A stretch of DNA of 25,008 nucleotides from an uncultured Sutterella sp. (lineage in GTDB: Bacteria; Pseudomonadota; Gammaproteobacteria; Burkholderiales; Burkholderiaceae_F). A program made the translations under genes and the position numbers. Below are positions 1 through 7,256 of the stretch, in pieces (positions within the stretch are counted from its first letter, which is position 1; the number at the start of each line of letters is the position of its first letter). The notes beneath the pieces are model-generated. The model was not told where the DNA came from. It did no database searches and was given only the letters and a program-made list of their open reading frames with translations. The DNA lies in contig USBS01000012.1 in NCBI GenBank assembly GCA_900552915.1, positions 1 to 25,008 of the forward strand, read 5' to 3'.

Positions 1-59
1 ATCGAACCGCCGACACGCGGATTTTCAATCCGCTGCTCTACCAACTGAGCTACCTGGCC
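1..59 (-). tRNA. tRNA-Phe (GAA), 3' end cut by window edge
   Basis: On the minus strand the 5' acceptor arm (GGCCAGG), the D arm (GCTC/GAGC stem) and the anticodon arm GCGGA-TTGAAAA-TCCGC with anticodon GAA are visible, followed by the variable loop GTGTC and the start of the T arm (GGCGG TTCGAT). About 17 nt of the 3' end, including the rest of the T arm and the acceptor 3' strand, lie outside the window. The anticodon decodes Phe. A well-formed promoter lies just upstream (74-102). Confidence 0.93.
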
Positions 60-73
60 AACAGAGAAGCGCA

Positions 74-102
74 ACTATATCGGCTCTTTCGGAATTTTGC
101 AA
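74..102 (-). promoter_or_regulatory. sigma70-type promoter of tRNA-Phe
   Basis: Reading the minus strand, a TTGCAA -35 box (97-102) and a TATAGT -10 box (74-79) are separated by exactly 17 nt. Transcription would begin near 67, a few bases before the mature tRNA 5' end at 59. The stretch after the -10 box is TGCGC, a GC-rich discriminator of the kind seen at stringently controlled stable-RNA promoters. The rest of the 60-263 interval must also hold the hemA promoter, but no convincing box pair was found for it. Confidence 0.65.
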
Positions 103-263
103 GTGGTCTGAGGAATTTTTTCTCCGTCTTAAGTTTTTCAAAACATTTCCGAAGCATAATCCGCGCTATCTTAAGATCAACCAGTAGACGTATACGACTC
201 CTTCGTCCCGGCGGAAAAGAATAAAACACACATCCCCGGGTGCGAATTCGTGTTTTTTTACCC

Positions 264-1547
264 ATGCAGTTGCTTTGCCTAGGCCTCAATCACAAGACCG
301 CGCCGCTTGCGGTGCGTGAGCGCGTAGCTTTCGGTCCCGAAGAGGTCGGAGAAACCGTTGCGCTCATCAAAACCCGTCTCGCCTCCGCAGATGCGGGCGG
401 CGTCACGGAAGCGATGATTCTGTCAACCTGCAACCGCACGGAAATCTACTGCGCAGCTGTGGACACCACGCATGCAACCGACTCTTTGCTCGAACTCATT
501 GAGGAGCTCAAAGGCGTTCGTGCCGCAGACCTGCAGCCTCACACCTACGTTTACGCCCAGAGCGAGGCGGCGCGTCACGTCTACCGTGTGGTTTCAGGCA
601 TCGACTCCATGGTGCTCGGCGAAACCCAAATTGTCGGACAGTTCAAAAAGGCCGTACTCGCCGCCCGTGAAGCCAAGGGCCTCGGACTCATGCTCAACCA
701 CCTGTTTCAGGACGCTTTTACGGTGGCAAAAGAGGTGCGTTCGAGCACAGCGATCGGCTCTAATTCCGTGAGTCTGGCTGCAGCAGCCGTGCGTCTGTCG
801 TTGCGTCTATTCGGTAATCTTTCCGAATCCAACGTGCTTTTCGTCGGTGCCGGCGAAATGATCGAGTTGTGCGCCGCACACTTCTCCGCGCAGCGCCCCC
901 GTTCGATTACGGTTGCCAACCGCTCTCTCGAGCGTGGTCAAAATCTGGCTGCTCGCTACAACGGCAAAGCGATGAAGCTGCAGGACCTGCCTCAGACAAT
1001 CAGCAACTTCGACATCATTGTTTCCTGCACTGCCTCTGCTCTGCCGATCATCGGTCTGGGAATGATCGAGCGAGCCGTTAAGGAGCGTCGCCATCGTCCG
1101 ATCTGCATCGTCGACTTGGCCGTGCCGCGCGACGTCGAAGCCGAGGTTTCGCGTTTGGACGACGTCTATGTCTACAGCATGGACGAGTTGGGCGCCGTCG
1201 TCGAATCGGGCAAAGAAAGCCGCAAGGCCGCAGTCGTAAAGGCTGAGGTGATCATTTCCATGCGCGTTCAAGCTTTTGAAAAGTGGCTTGAAATGCGCGC
1301 TGCGGTGCCTGCGATCGCCCGCATTCGCAGCCGCGCGGAAAAAGCCCGCGAAGAACTCACGCAAAAAGCGATCAAGCAGATCGAAAAAGGCGAAAATCCC
1401 GCGGTAGTGCTTGATCTGTTCGGCAAAACATTGATGCACAAGCTCCTGCACGACCCCACGGTTCTGCTCCGCAATGCCGAAGGGCTTACCTCGGAAGAGC
1501 GCGAGCATATGACGCTTATCGTCGGCCATTTCTTCGGCCCGCGTTAG
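264..1547 (+). CDS. hemA: Glutamyl-tRNA reductase
   Basis: Catalyses the NADPH-dependent reduction of glutamyl-tRNA(Glu) to glutamate-1-semialdehyde, the first step of C5-pathway tetrapyrrole (heme) synthesis in the cytoplasm. The 427-residue length fits the family. The N-terminus LGLNHKTAPL is the family signature, and the catalytic cysteine lies in STCNRTE (Cys about 56). The NADP-binding segment VLFVGAGEM and the C-terminal dimerisation helices are present. The ATG at 264 is preferred to the in-frame GTG at 240 because homologues begin M-Q-L-L-x-L-G-L-N-H; no good Shine-Dalgarno sequence is visible before it. A hairpin terminator follows the gene, so prfA may have its own promoter even though hemA-prfA-prmC is a common conserved gene order. 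Confidence 0.96.
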   Translation: MQLLCLGLNHKTAPLAVRERVAFGPEEVGETVALIKTRLASADAGGVTEAMILSTCNRTEIYCAAVDTTHATDSLLELIEELKGVRAADLQPHTYVYAQSEAARHVYRVVSGIDSMVLGETQIVGQFKKAVLAAREAKGLGLMLNHLFQDAFTVAKEVRSSTAIGSNSVSLAAAAVRLSLRLFGNLSESNVLFVGAGEMIELCAAHFSAQRPRSITVANRSLERGQNLAARYNGKAMKLQDLPQTISNFDIIVSCTASALPIIGLGMIERAVKERRHRPICIVDLAVPRDVEAEVSRLDDVYVYSMDELGAVVESGKESRKAAVVKAEVIISMRVQAFEKWLEMRAAVPAIARIRSRAEKAREELTQKAIKQIEKGENPAVVLDLFGKTLMHKLLHDPTVLLRNAEGLTSEEREHMTLIVGHFFGPR

Positions 1548-1571
1548 CTCCTTTTTACCAGGCCATCTCAT

Positions 1572-1602
1572 GCGGACGCGTACAATTTGCGCGTCCGCTT
1601 TT
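1572..1602 (+). terminator. Rho-independent terminator after hemA
   Basis: A perfect 9-bp stem GCGGACGCG (1572-1580) / CGCGTCCGC (1590-1598) with a 9-nt loop is followed by TTTT. It lies 25 nt after the hemA stop and 60 nt before prfA. The T tract is short, so termination may be partial (attenuation into prfA). Confidence 0.6.
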
Positions 1603-1661
1603 GCACATTTACCGACACACCTTTTTTGAGCCAGCGGTTTAAGCTCGACTGGCCTACCAAA

Positions 1662-2744
1662 ATGAAAGAAAACATCCGTGCCAAGCTTCTCGGCCTGTGT
1701 CGCCGCCTTGAAGAACTCGATGCCATGCTTGCCGCTCCCGATGCGGCCGACGACATGAAGCGCTTTACGGAGCTCTCCCGCGAGCGCGCCGAGATCGAGC
1801 CTGTCGTCCTTAAGACAAAAGAGTACGAGCAAACGCTTGAAGACATCGCCACGGCCGAAGAAATGGCCAAAGATCCGGAAGTCGCCGAATTTGCCCGCGA
1901 GGAAATGCTCTCCGGCAAGAAGAAGCTCGAGGAGCTCGAGCAAGATCTGCAGATTCTGCTGTTGCCGCGTGACCCCGACGACAACAAAAACACATTCCTA
2001 GAAATTCGCGCGGGCACAGGTGGAGAAGAATCCGCCTTGTTTGCGGGCGACTTACTGCGCATGTACATGCGTTATGCCGAAAGAAGCGGTTGGCGTGTGG
2101 AAATCGTGAGCAAAAGCGACTCGGATCTCGGCGGCTACCGCGAAGTCATCTGCCGCATCATCGGCGAGGGTGCATACAGCCGTCTGAAGTTTGAGTCGGG
2201 CGGCCACCGCGTGCAGCGCGTTCCGGAAACCGAAGCGCAAGGCCGCGTGCATACGTCAGCTTGTACCGTTGCCGTCATGCCGGAAGCTGATGAAGTCGAG
2301 GCGGTCAAAATCAATCCTCAAGATCTGCGTATTGATGTGTACCGCGCTTCGGGTGCCGGCGGTCAGCACGTGCAGAAGACCGATTCGGCCGTACGTATTA
2401 CGCACCTTCCGACGGGCCTTGTGGTGGAATGTCAGGACGAACGCAGTCAGCGACAGAACAAAGAGCGCGCCATGAGCGTGCTTGCAAGTCGTCTGTACGC
2501 AATGGAAGTTGAAAAGCGCCGCAGTGAAGAAGCCAGTACGCGCAAGAGCCTGATCGGCAGCGGCGACCGAAGCGAACGCATCCGTACCTATAACTACCCC
2601 CAGGGGCGAGTCACCGACCATCGAATCAATCTGACGCTCTACAAGCTCGGCCAGATCATGGACGGCGACCTTGACGAAATTTTGACCGCGCTGCAAAACG
2701 AACACCGCGCCGAACTTCTGGCCGCGATGGGAGAAAACGCGTGA
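1662..2744 (+). CDS. prfA: Peptide chain release factor 1 (RF1)
   Basis: Recognises UAA and UAG stop codons in the ribosomal A site and triggers hydrolysis of peptidyl-tRNA. The 360-residue length equals the usual RF1 length when translation starts at the ATG at 1662 ([10 protein letters not shown]). The codon-recognition tripeptide is PET, the RF1-type P-x-T, in [18 protein letters not shown]. The catalytic loop is [18 protein letters not shown], whose Gln is the methylation target of PrmC, encoded immediately downstream. The P-x-T motif separates it from RF2, which has SPF. The stop overlaps the prmC start by 4 nt (GTGA), implying translational coupling. Confidence 0.97.
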   Translation: MKENIRAKLLGLCRRLEELDAMLAAPDAADDMKRFTELSRERAEIEPVVLKTKEYEQTLEDIATAEEMAKDPEVAEFAREEMLSGKKKLEELEQDLQILLLPRDPDDNKNTFLEIRAGTGGEESALFAGDLLRMYMRYAERSGWRVEIVSKSDSDLGGYREVICRIIGEGAYSRLKFESGGHRVQRVPETEAQGRVHTSACTVAVMPEADEVEAVKINPQDLRIDVYRASGAGGQHVQKTDSAVRITHLPTGLVVECQDERSQRQNKERAMSVLASRLYAMEVEKRRSEEASTRKSLIGSGDRSERIRTYNYPQGRVTDHRINLTLYKLGQIMDGDLDEILTALQNEHRAELLAAMGENA

Positions 2745-3568
2745 CGACGGTGTCGGACTGCCTGCAGCAGGCTGCCGGGCGTGTTGCTCGCTCGGATGCT
2801 CGCATCCTGCTTGCCGCCGTTTTGAAAAAGCCCAAGGAGTTTTTGGTTGCACACCCCGAAGGCACTTTGACAAACGAAGAAGCGGCACTTTTTGAGGAAT
2901 ACCTCGAGCGCGCTCAGGCAAACGAACCGATCCCATACATCACCGGACTGCAGGAATTTTGGGGCCGTCCTTTTTATGTCACGCCTGCTACGCTCATTCC
3001 TCGGCCCGACACGGAAACGCTTATTGAAGAAGCTCTGGCCGCACTCAAAAAAAAGCCCAATGCCCGCTTGCTTGATCTCGGCACCGGCAGCGGCTGCATT
3101 GCCGTAACGCTGGCTCTTGAGTGTCCTGAAGCGGAAGTCTGGGCCTGCGACAAAAGCTCGGAAGCTCTCGCCGTCGCCCGCCTAAATGCGCAAAAACTGT
3201 CTGCCTCGGTTCGCTTTGTCGAAAGCAATTGGTTTTCTGCCTTCGAAGGCGAAACATTCGACCTGATCGTCTCCAATCCTCCCTACATCGAAGAAGGCGA
3301 TGAACACTTGAGCGCCCTCAAATACGAGCCTGTGAGTGCTCTTGCATCCGGTTCCGACGGCCTTGACGACATACGCATTTTGGCTCAGGAAGCCTCGCGC
3401 CACCTCCGTCGGGACGGGGAAGTTATCATCGAGCACGGCTACAATCAGGCAGATTCGGCATCGGAACTGTTCCGCGCCGCCGGCTTTGCCTCTGTTCGTA
3501 CCGTACATGATCTCGGAGGAAATCCGAGGTTGTGCTGTGCCAAGCTCCAAGCTGGAGCGCCGACTTGA
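2741..3568 (+). CDS. prmC: Release factor glutamine-N5 methyltransferase
   Basis: SAM-dependent methyltransferase that modifies the GGQ glutamine of RF1 and RF2, raising termination efficiency. The 275-residue protein has the N-terminal helical substrate-binding domain, the SAM loop [18 protein letters not shown], and the catalytic NPPY motif in [15 protein letters not shown] that holds the target Gln amide. The start is GTG at 2741 within the prfA stop (GTGA overlap). Physical coupling to its substrate gene prfA is the usual arrangement. The next gene starts 26 nt downstream and may be co-transcribed. Confidence 0.96.
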   Translation: MTTVSDCLQQAAGRVARSDARILLAAVLKKPKEFLVAHPEGTLTNEEAALFEEYLERAQANEPIPYITGLQEFWGRPFYVTPATLIPRPDTETLIEEALAALKKKPNARLLDLGTGSGCIAVTLALECPEAEVWACDKSSEALAVARLNAQKLSASVRFVESNWFSAFEGETFDLIVSNPPYIEEGDEHLSALKYEPVSALASGSDGLDDIRILAQEASRHLRRDGEVIIEHGYNQADSASELFRAAGFASVRTVHDLGGNPRLCCAKLQAGAPT

Positions 3569-3594
3569 CAGCGAACTTTTCAGGGAGTCCAAAA

Positions 3595-4236
3595 ATGGAT
3601 ATTTTGAAGCTTCTTCAAGAACGTCACACCACCAAGAAATACGATGCCTCCCGCAAGATAACCGACAAAGATTTTGCGATCCTGCTCGAATCGCTTCGCT
3701 TGGCTCCCTCCTCCGTCAATTCTCAGCCCTGGGAATTCTTTATTGCCGACACAAAAGAAGCCAAAGACAGACTGTTGCCTGCGATTGCCGACTTCAATCA
3801 CAGCCGAGTAACCGATTCGGACAAGCTCATTGTGTGCGCTGTGCGTACAGACCTAGACGAAGCCTATTTGCAGGATTTGGATGATCAGGAAGAAGCCGAC
3901 GGCCGTTATAAGGATCCGGCGTTTAAGATCGACAACGGCCAGCGCCGCCGCTTCTTCGTCGGCAAGTACCGCGATGCCGGTGAAATTGCCTGTTGGGCCG
4001 GCAAGCAGTCCTATATTGCGCAGGGCTTTCTCCTCTACACCGCTGCCGCCCTAGGCATTCAGTCCACGCCGATCGAAGGGTGGGACGCCGACAAGGTTGA
4101 CGAAATTCTCTGTCTTCGTGAAAAAGGCATGCATGCGCAGTATGCCGTGGCTCTAGGCTACGGTTCGTCCGAAGATTCCAATGCATCCCGCCCGAAATCC
4201 CGTTGGACGCCCGAACGCATCTTCCACAAACTTTAA
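3595..4236 (+). CDS. nfsB: NfsB-type FMN-dependent nitroreductase / dihydropteridine reductase
   Basis: A 213-residue flavoprotein of the NfsB family. By homology it uses NAD(P)H to reduce nitroaromatics and quinones; the physiological substrate is uncertain. The start MDILKLLQERHTTKKYD matches the family N-terminus, in which the Arg/His-Thr/Ser-Thr-Lys segment binds the FMN phosphate. SSVNSQPWEFF is the typical FMN-contact motif, and the C-terminal PKSRWTPE fits NfsB relatives. The ATG at 3595 has a good Shine-Dalgarno sequence (AGGGAG) seven bases upstream, so the longer frame from 3532 is rejected. It lies 26 nt after prmC and may share that transcript. The exact subfamily symbol is less certain than the family. 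Confidence 0.88.
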   Translation: MDILKLLQERHTTKKYDASRKITDKDFAILLESLRLAPSSVNSQPWEFFIADTKEAKDRLLPAIADFNHSRVTDSDKLIVCAVRTDLDEAYLQDLDDQEEADGRYKDPAFKIDNGQRRRFFVGKYRDAGEIACWAGKQSYIAQGFLLYTAAALGIQSTPIEGWDADKVDEILCLREKGMHAQYAVALGYGSSEDSNASRPKSRWTPERIFHKL

Positions 4237-4247
4237 AGAAAGAGGTC

Positions 4248-4286
4248 GGTGGTCAGGAACAGAATCGAACTGCCGACACGCCGGAA
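4248..4286 (-). repeat. tRNA 3'-half relic (T arm plus acceptor 3' strand), tRNA-Phe-like
   Basis: Read on the minus strand, this segment contains GTGTC, a T arm GGCAG-TTCGATT-CTGTT that still pairs through two G-U wobbles, then CCTGACC-ACC like an acceptor 3' strand and most of a CCA end. Positions 4264-4281 match positions 1-18 of the tRNA-Phe at the window start in 17 of 18 bases, in the same orientation. No matching 5' half (D arm or acceptor 5' strand) lies next to it. It sits between nfsB and the Nif3 gene and overlaps the Nif3 leader. It is a relic, or a piece moved by recombination at a tRNA 3' end; the origin is inference. Confidence 0.6.
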
Positions 4287-4293
4287 ATCTCTC

Positions 4294-5031
4294 ATGCACA
4301 TTCGAGAACTCACCACAATGCTCGACGGCATCCTCAAGCCGTCGGCATACCGCGACTATGCCCCCAATGGCCTGCAAGTGCAGGGAAAGCGCGACATCCG
4401 CCGCATTGTCACCGGCGTCACCGCCTCGCTTGATCTGATCGAAGCGGCTGCCGCCTGGAACGCCGACGCGCTTCTCGTACACCACGGTTGGTTTTGGAAG
4501 GGGGAAGAGGCCCGAATCACCGGCATACGCTACAAGCGCATTTCCCGCATTTTGGAAACCGGGATGCATCTCATCGGTTATCACCTGCCGCTTGACGACC
4601 ACCCGGAAATCGGCAACAACGTATTACTCGGAAAAGCATTGGGCCTGACAAGCGACATGCGGTTCGGCGACTTCGGCCTAGCAGCTCCGGCAGATTCGAT
4701 TCCAACAGCCGTTATGGCGGAAAAACTTGAAGCGATCCTTGCCCGCAGACCGTTGGTGCTCGGCCGAAACGACGGCGTCATCAATCGCATCGGTTGGTGC
4801 ACGGGAGCCGCGCAGGACATGCTTGAAGAAGCGGCCGAGATCGGATGCGATGCTTTTATTTCCGGTGAAGTAAGCGAGCGTACCTTCCATCAAGCCAAAG
4901 AACTCGGCGTGACTTATTTTGCCTGCGGACATCACGCCACAGAACGCTTCGGCGTTCGAGCGCTCGGCGAATTAATCGCGTCCCGGGCCGACATCGAAGT
5001 GAAATTCGTCGATATCGACAATCCAATCTGA
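4294..5031 (+). CDS. Nif3-like dinuclear metal centre protein (YbgI/DUF34 family)
   Basis: A 245-residue member of the Nif3/YbgI family, often annotated as GTP cyclohydrolase I type 2 homologue; the real biochemical role is unsettled (metal insertion or a nucleotide-related hydrolase have been proposed). Metal-ligand motifs are in place: LLVHHGWFWKG (His63, His64), YHLPLDDHPEIGNN (Asp101) and CGHHATERFG (His213, His214, Glu217). The frame stays open back to a GTG at 4249, but those 15 extra codons lie inside the tRNA-like relic. The ATG at 4294 (MHIRELTTML) with GGAAA upstream fits homologues. A hairpin follows the stop, toward convergent mscL. Confidence 0.9.
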   Translation: MHIRELTTMLDGILKPSAYRDYAPNGLQVQGKRDIRRIVTGVTASLDLIEAAAAWNADALLVHHGWFWKGEEARITGIRYKRISRILETGMHLIGYHLPLDDHPEIGNNVLLGKALGLTSDMRFGDFGLAAPADSIPTAVMAEKLEAILARRPLVLGRNDGVINRIGWCTGAAQDMLEEAAEIGCDAFISGEVSERTFHQAKELGVTYFACGHHATERFGVRALGELIASRADIEVKFVDIDNPI

Positions 5032-5058
5032 GATCAGCAATCTTCTCGGCAGTTTCAG

Positions 5059-5095
5059 GCGGCTGTCAAGACTTGTTCTTGTCAGCCGCTTCTTT
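5059..5095 (+). terminator. Hairpin between convergent Nif3 gene and mscL
   Basis: GCGGCTG (5059-5065) pairs with CAGCCGC (5083-5089), and inside it CAAG pairs with CTTG after one T-T mismatch. TTCTTT follows on the plus strand, fitting a terminator for the Nif3 gene. The hairpin runs over the mscL stop codon, so it may also act weakly for the minus strand, where no T tract is present. Confidence 0.45.
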
Positions 5096-5557
5096 CAAAA
5101 GATCGCGGATTTCTCGCAGCAAGGCGATGTCTTCAGGTGTTACAGGCGGCTGAGCCGCCGCTGCTGCCTCCTTCTCTTCTTCCTTAGCCTTGGCCAGCGA
5201 GTCCAATCGATCGCGCAGTCCGGTTACGACCTTAATGAGCCAAAAAATGACGAAGGCAAGCAGCAGGAAATGCACCACAGCCGTCAAAAAAGCACCGTAC
5301 CCGAATACGGTTGCACCGGCTGCCGTAAGCGCCTCATAGGTGCGGGGGCCTGTGTAGCCTGCCGGTTCCGACAAGACCAGAAAAAGTCCTGTGAAGTCCG
5401 GTTTGCCGACCAGATAGCCCAACAGCGGATTGAGAAGATCCTTTACGAGGCTGTTGACGATTGCTGAAAAGGCTGCGCCTATGATCACAGCCACAGCCAG
5501 ATCCATTACGTTGCCGCGAGAAATAAATGCCTGAAATTCTTGCAGAAACTTCTTCAT
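5066..5557 (-). CDS. mscL: Large-conductance mechanosensitive channel
   Basis: Inner-membrane homopentameric channel that opens under high membrane tension to release solutes during hypo-osmotic shock. The 163-residue protein starts MKKFLQEFQAFISRGNVMDL, the hallmark N-terminal helix, followed by TM1 (AVAVIIGAAFSAIVNSLV), a periplasmic loop (about 55-80), TM2 (FLTAVVHFLLLAFVIFWLI) and a charged cytoplasmic helix. The C-terminal region is Ala/Glu-rich and somewhat longer than in E. coli (136 aa). The ATG at 5557 has GGAG eight bases upstream, so the longer frame from 5611 is rejected. It is a single gene, convergent with the Nif3 gene and divergent from sspA. Confidence 0.95.
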   Translation of the reverse strand: MKKFLQEFQAFISRGNVMDLAVAVIIGAAFSAIVNSLVKDLLNPLLGYLVGKPDFTGLFLVLSEPAGYTGPRTYEALTAAGATVFGYGAFLTAVVHFLLLAFVIFWLIKVVTGLRDRLDSLAKAKEEEKEAAAAAQPPVTPEDIALLREIRDLLKEAADKNKS

Positions 5558-5730
5558 TCGAGCTCTCCAAATCGCCCTTGGTTTAATATTTTCCCATTTA
5601 AAATCAAACACTTACACCAATATCCGAGCGAATTTTCTTTGATTTCGGTAAAATTGAATCCCTTTTGTTTAAAGGCCTGCCGTCGACACATCCGACTGCG
5701 AGCCTTCTTGATGAGCTCTTTTTAACACAT

Positions 5731-6336
5731 ATGATGGTTCTGTACTCGGGCGCCACCTGCCCTTTTTCTCATCGTTGCCGTTTCGTTCTGCATGAAAAGA
5801 GCGGTGACTTCGAAGTGATTGACGTCGATCCGGCCAACCCTCCTGCCGAAATCACCAAGCTCAATCCCTATGGTGATTTGCCCATCCTGATGGAACGCGA
5901 TCTGACGCTGTATCAGTCCACGATCATCAACGAATATATCGACGAGCGCTTCCCGCATCCGCAGCTCATGCCTGCCGATCCGATCATGCGCGCCCGTGCT
6001 CGACTTTTCATCTACACGTTTGAACGCGAACTCTTCAGCTTCGTGCGCCTCCTCGAAAAGCGCGATGCCGACGAAAAGCGCAAGATGATTGCCCGTGCAC
6101 AGATCCGTGAACAGCTCATCCAGCTCTCGCCGATCCTTGCAAAGAACAAGTATCTGATGGGCGACGAATTTACGATGCTCGACATCACGCTCGCTCCGTT
6201 GCTCTGGCGCCTGGGCCTTTACGGCATCGAACTGCCCAGTTCGGCTGCGCCGCTGTTGAAGTACGCCGAAACGGTTTTCTCGCGCAACTCCTTCATTGAT
6301 TCGATGACGCCTTCCGAAAAGGTTATGCGTCGCTAA
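5731..6336 (+). CDS. sspA: Stringent starvation protein A (glutathione S-transferase fold)
   Basis: RNA-polymerase-associated protein with a GST fold but no expected GST activity. In E. coli it affects the acid/starvation response and H-NS levels and supports some phage late transcription. The 201-residue product begins MMVLYSGATCPFSHRCRFVL, the SspA thioredoxin-like N-domain; LNPYGDLPILMERDLTLYQS follows, then the all-helical C-domain. The ATG at 5731 (or the adjacent ATG at 5734) fits homologues; upstream in-frame codons from 5665 lack similarity. The Shine-Dalgarno sequence is weak. sspB follows 19 nt later, the conserved operon order. The 5558-5730 interval holds the divergent mscL and sspA promoters, not clearly resolvable by eye. 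Confidence 0.93.
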   Translation: MMVLYSGATCPFSHRCRFVLHEKSGDFEVIDVDPANPPAEITKLNPYGDLPILMERDLTLYQSTIINEYIDERFPHPQLMPADPIMRARARLFIYTFERELFSFVRLLEKRDADEKRKMIARAQIREQLIQLSPILAKNKYLMGDEFTMLDITLAPLLWRLGLYGIELPSSAAPLLKYAETVFSRNSFIDSMTPSEKVMRR

Positions 6337-6355
6337 TCCCTCCGGGAGATCAGCT

Positions 6356-6775
6356 ATGGCTATGAGCAATAAAACGCTCGTGATGCCTCTGCAGTGCGAC
6401 GATTTTCGTCCGCACCTCATTGAGGCCGTCATCAACTGGTGCGAAGGCCGCGGCCAAACGCCCTACATGCTTGTCGAGCTCGACGATGCTTGTGAGGTGC
6501 CGCGCCAGTACGCCAATTCGGACAACTCAATCGTATTCTGCGTAGAAAGCGAAGCTGTCAACAACTTTCTCATCGACGATGAGGCGGTTTCGTTTCAGGC
6601 TCGATTCGGCGAAAACATCAGATCCGTTCGAATTCCCCTGAATCGCGTCGCCGCCGTCTACCCGAAGGAAGACCCCAATCTGGTTACGTACTTCCCAGTG
6701 ACGGCTTCAGCCGAAAAGTCGAAGAAAAAGTCAAAGGATGACGCTGTCGACATTCCGTTATTTACGAAAGTCTGA
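6356..6775 (+). CDS. sspB: ClpXP adaptor protein SspB
   Basis: A 139-residue adaptor that binds ssrA-tagged (tmRNA-tagged) and other substrates and delivers them to the ClpXP protease. The conserved substrate-binding domain spans residues about 8-112 (LQCDDFRPHLIEAVINWC; FGENIRSVRIPL; AVYPKEDP). A flexible Lys/Ser/Asp-rich linker follows, then a short hydrophobic tail, VDIPLFTKV, which resembles the ClpX-binding (XB) peptide of SspB proteins. The ATG at 6356 has GGGAGA upstream. It is co-transcribed with sspA. The -10 box for the following tRNA-Thr lies 11 bases after the stop. Confidence 0.94.
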   Translation: MAMSNKTLVMPLQCDDFRPHLIEAVINWCEGRGQTPYMLVELDDACEVPRQYANSDNSIVFCVESEAVNNFLIDDEAVSFQARFGENIRSVRIPLNRVAAVYPKEDPNLVTYFPVTASAEKSKKKSKDDAVDIPLFTKV

Positions 6776-6791
6776 TCTACGTCTGTATAAT
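6761..6791 (+). promoter_or_regulatory. Putative promoter of tRNA-Thr
   Basis: A consensus TATAAT lies at 6786-6791, 11 nt before the mature tRNA 5' end. A weak -35 (TTTACG, 6761-6766) sits 19 nt upstream and overlaps the last codons of sspB. The tRNA could also be processed from the sspAB transcript. Confidence 0.5.
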
Positions 6792-6802
6792 CCGCATTCC
6801 CT

Positions 6803-6878
6803 GCCTCAATAGCTCAGTTGGTAGAGCAACCGCCTTGTAAGCGGTAGGTCGTCTGTTCGAGTCAGTCTTGGGGCACCA
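6803..6878 (+). tRNA. tRNA-Thr (TGT)
   Basis: A 76-nt cloverleaf: acceptor GCCTCAA/TTGGGGC (one G-U pair), D arm GCTC/GAGC, anticodon arm ACCGC-CTTGTAA-GCGGT with anticodon TGT (Thr, reading ACA and probably all ACN), variable loop AGGTC, T loop TTCGAGT and an encoded CCA. The T stem GTCTG/CAGTC has a U-U mismatch at the second pair (50-64). It follows sspB closely and ends in a strong terminator. Confidence 0.95.
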
Positions 6879-6884
6879 GTTCAC

Positions 6885-6916
6885 AACCTCCTGCATCAAA
6901 CCGCAGGAGGTTTTTT
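6885..6916 (+). terminator. Rho-independent terminator after tRNA-Thr
   Basis: A perfect 10-bp stem AACCTCCTGC (6885-6894) / GCAGGAGGTT (6903-6912) with an 8-nt loop runs into a TTTTTT tract. It begins 6 nt after the tRNA CCA end and ends the sspA-sspB-tRNA transcript. Confidence 0.92.
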
Positions 6917-7256
6917 CCTTTTAAAATCAATCACCTAACAGAGCATTTCGGATTTTTGTGGATTTTTAAGAAGTCGCGGAATTGCACAAACCACAACGTC
7001 CTGAATTGCTTGCGCGGCCAATCAAGCCGGCAACATCTTGAACGGGGCTTATGAGTTCTCGGAAACAACGACAAGAGGACACGAATTGCTCTGGATACAT
7101 TGCCGCGCGTCACGCCGGAGGTCATTCAGTCGGTCATAGCTGCAAGGATATTCATGCAGGAGAAGAGGAGCGCTACCGCACGTCTCCTCTCGACAAGAAA
7201 AAAACTTTAGCGCAGCAGATCAGCCGCTGTTCACTCCGAGTCACCGCCCGAAAGCA
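6917..7256. other. Intergenic stretch, no supported gene
   Basis: About 340 bp separate the tRNA-Thr terminator from the stop of the accessory DUF2075 gene. I see no supported gene. The open frame at 7051-7305 has low-complexity His/Arg/Ser composition like a shadow. A second frame (7055-7207, 51 codons closed by TAG) has a more protein-like composition (ALDTLPRVTPEVIQ) but no start codon with a ribosome site, so it could at most be a gene remnant. The stretch may be the scar at one side of an accessory insertion next to a tRNA; no tRNA-Thr 3' repeat was seen. Confidence 0.4.

Noticed and set aside
807..1943. 378-codon minus-strand frame opposite hemA and prfA
   Set aside because: Shadow of two clear plus-strand genes; low-complexity, shadow-like composition and no domain recognised.
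1..4286. Genomic island bounded by tRNA-Phe and its 3' relic
   Set aside because: The intervening genes hemA, prfA and prmC are core, and the repeat lies on the 5' side of the tRNA, opposite to where an integrated element would sit.
5722..6435. 237-codon minus-strand frame opposite sspA
   Set aside because: Antisense shadow of sspA with no recognisable motif.
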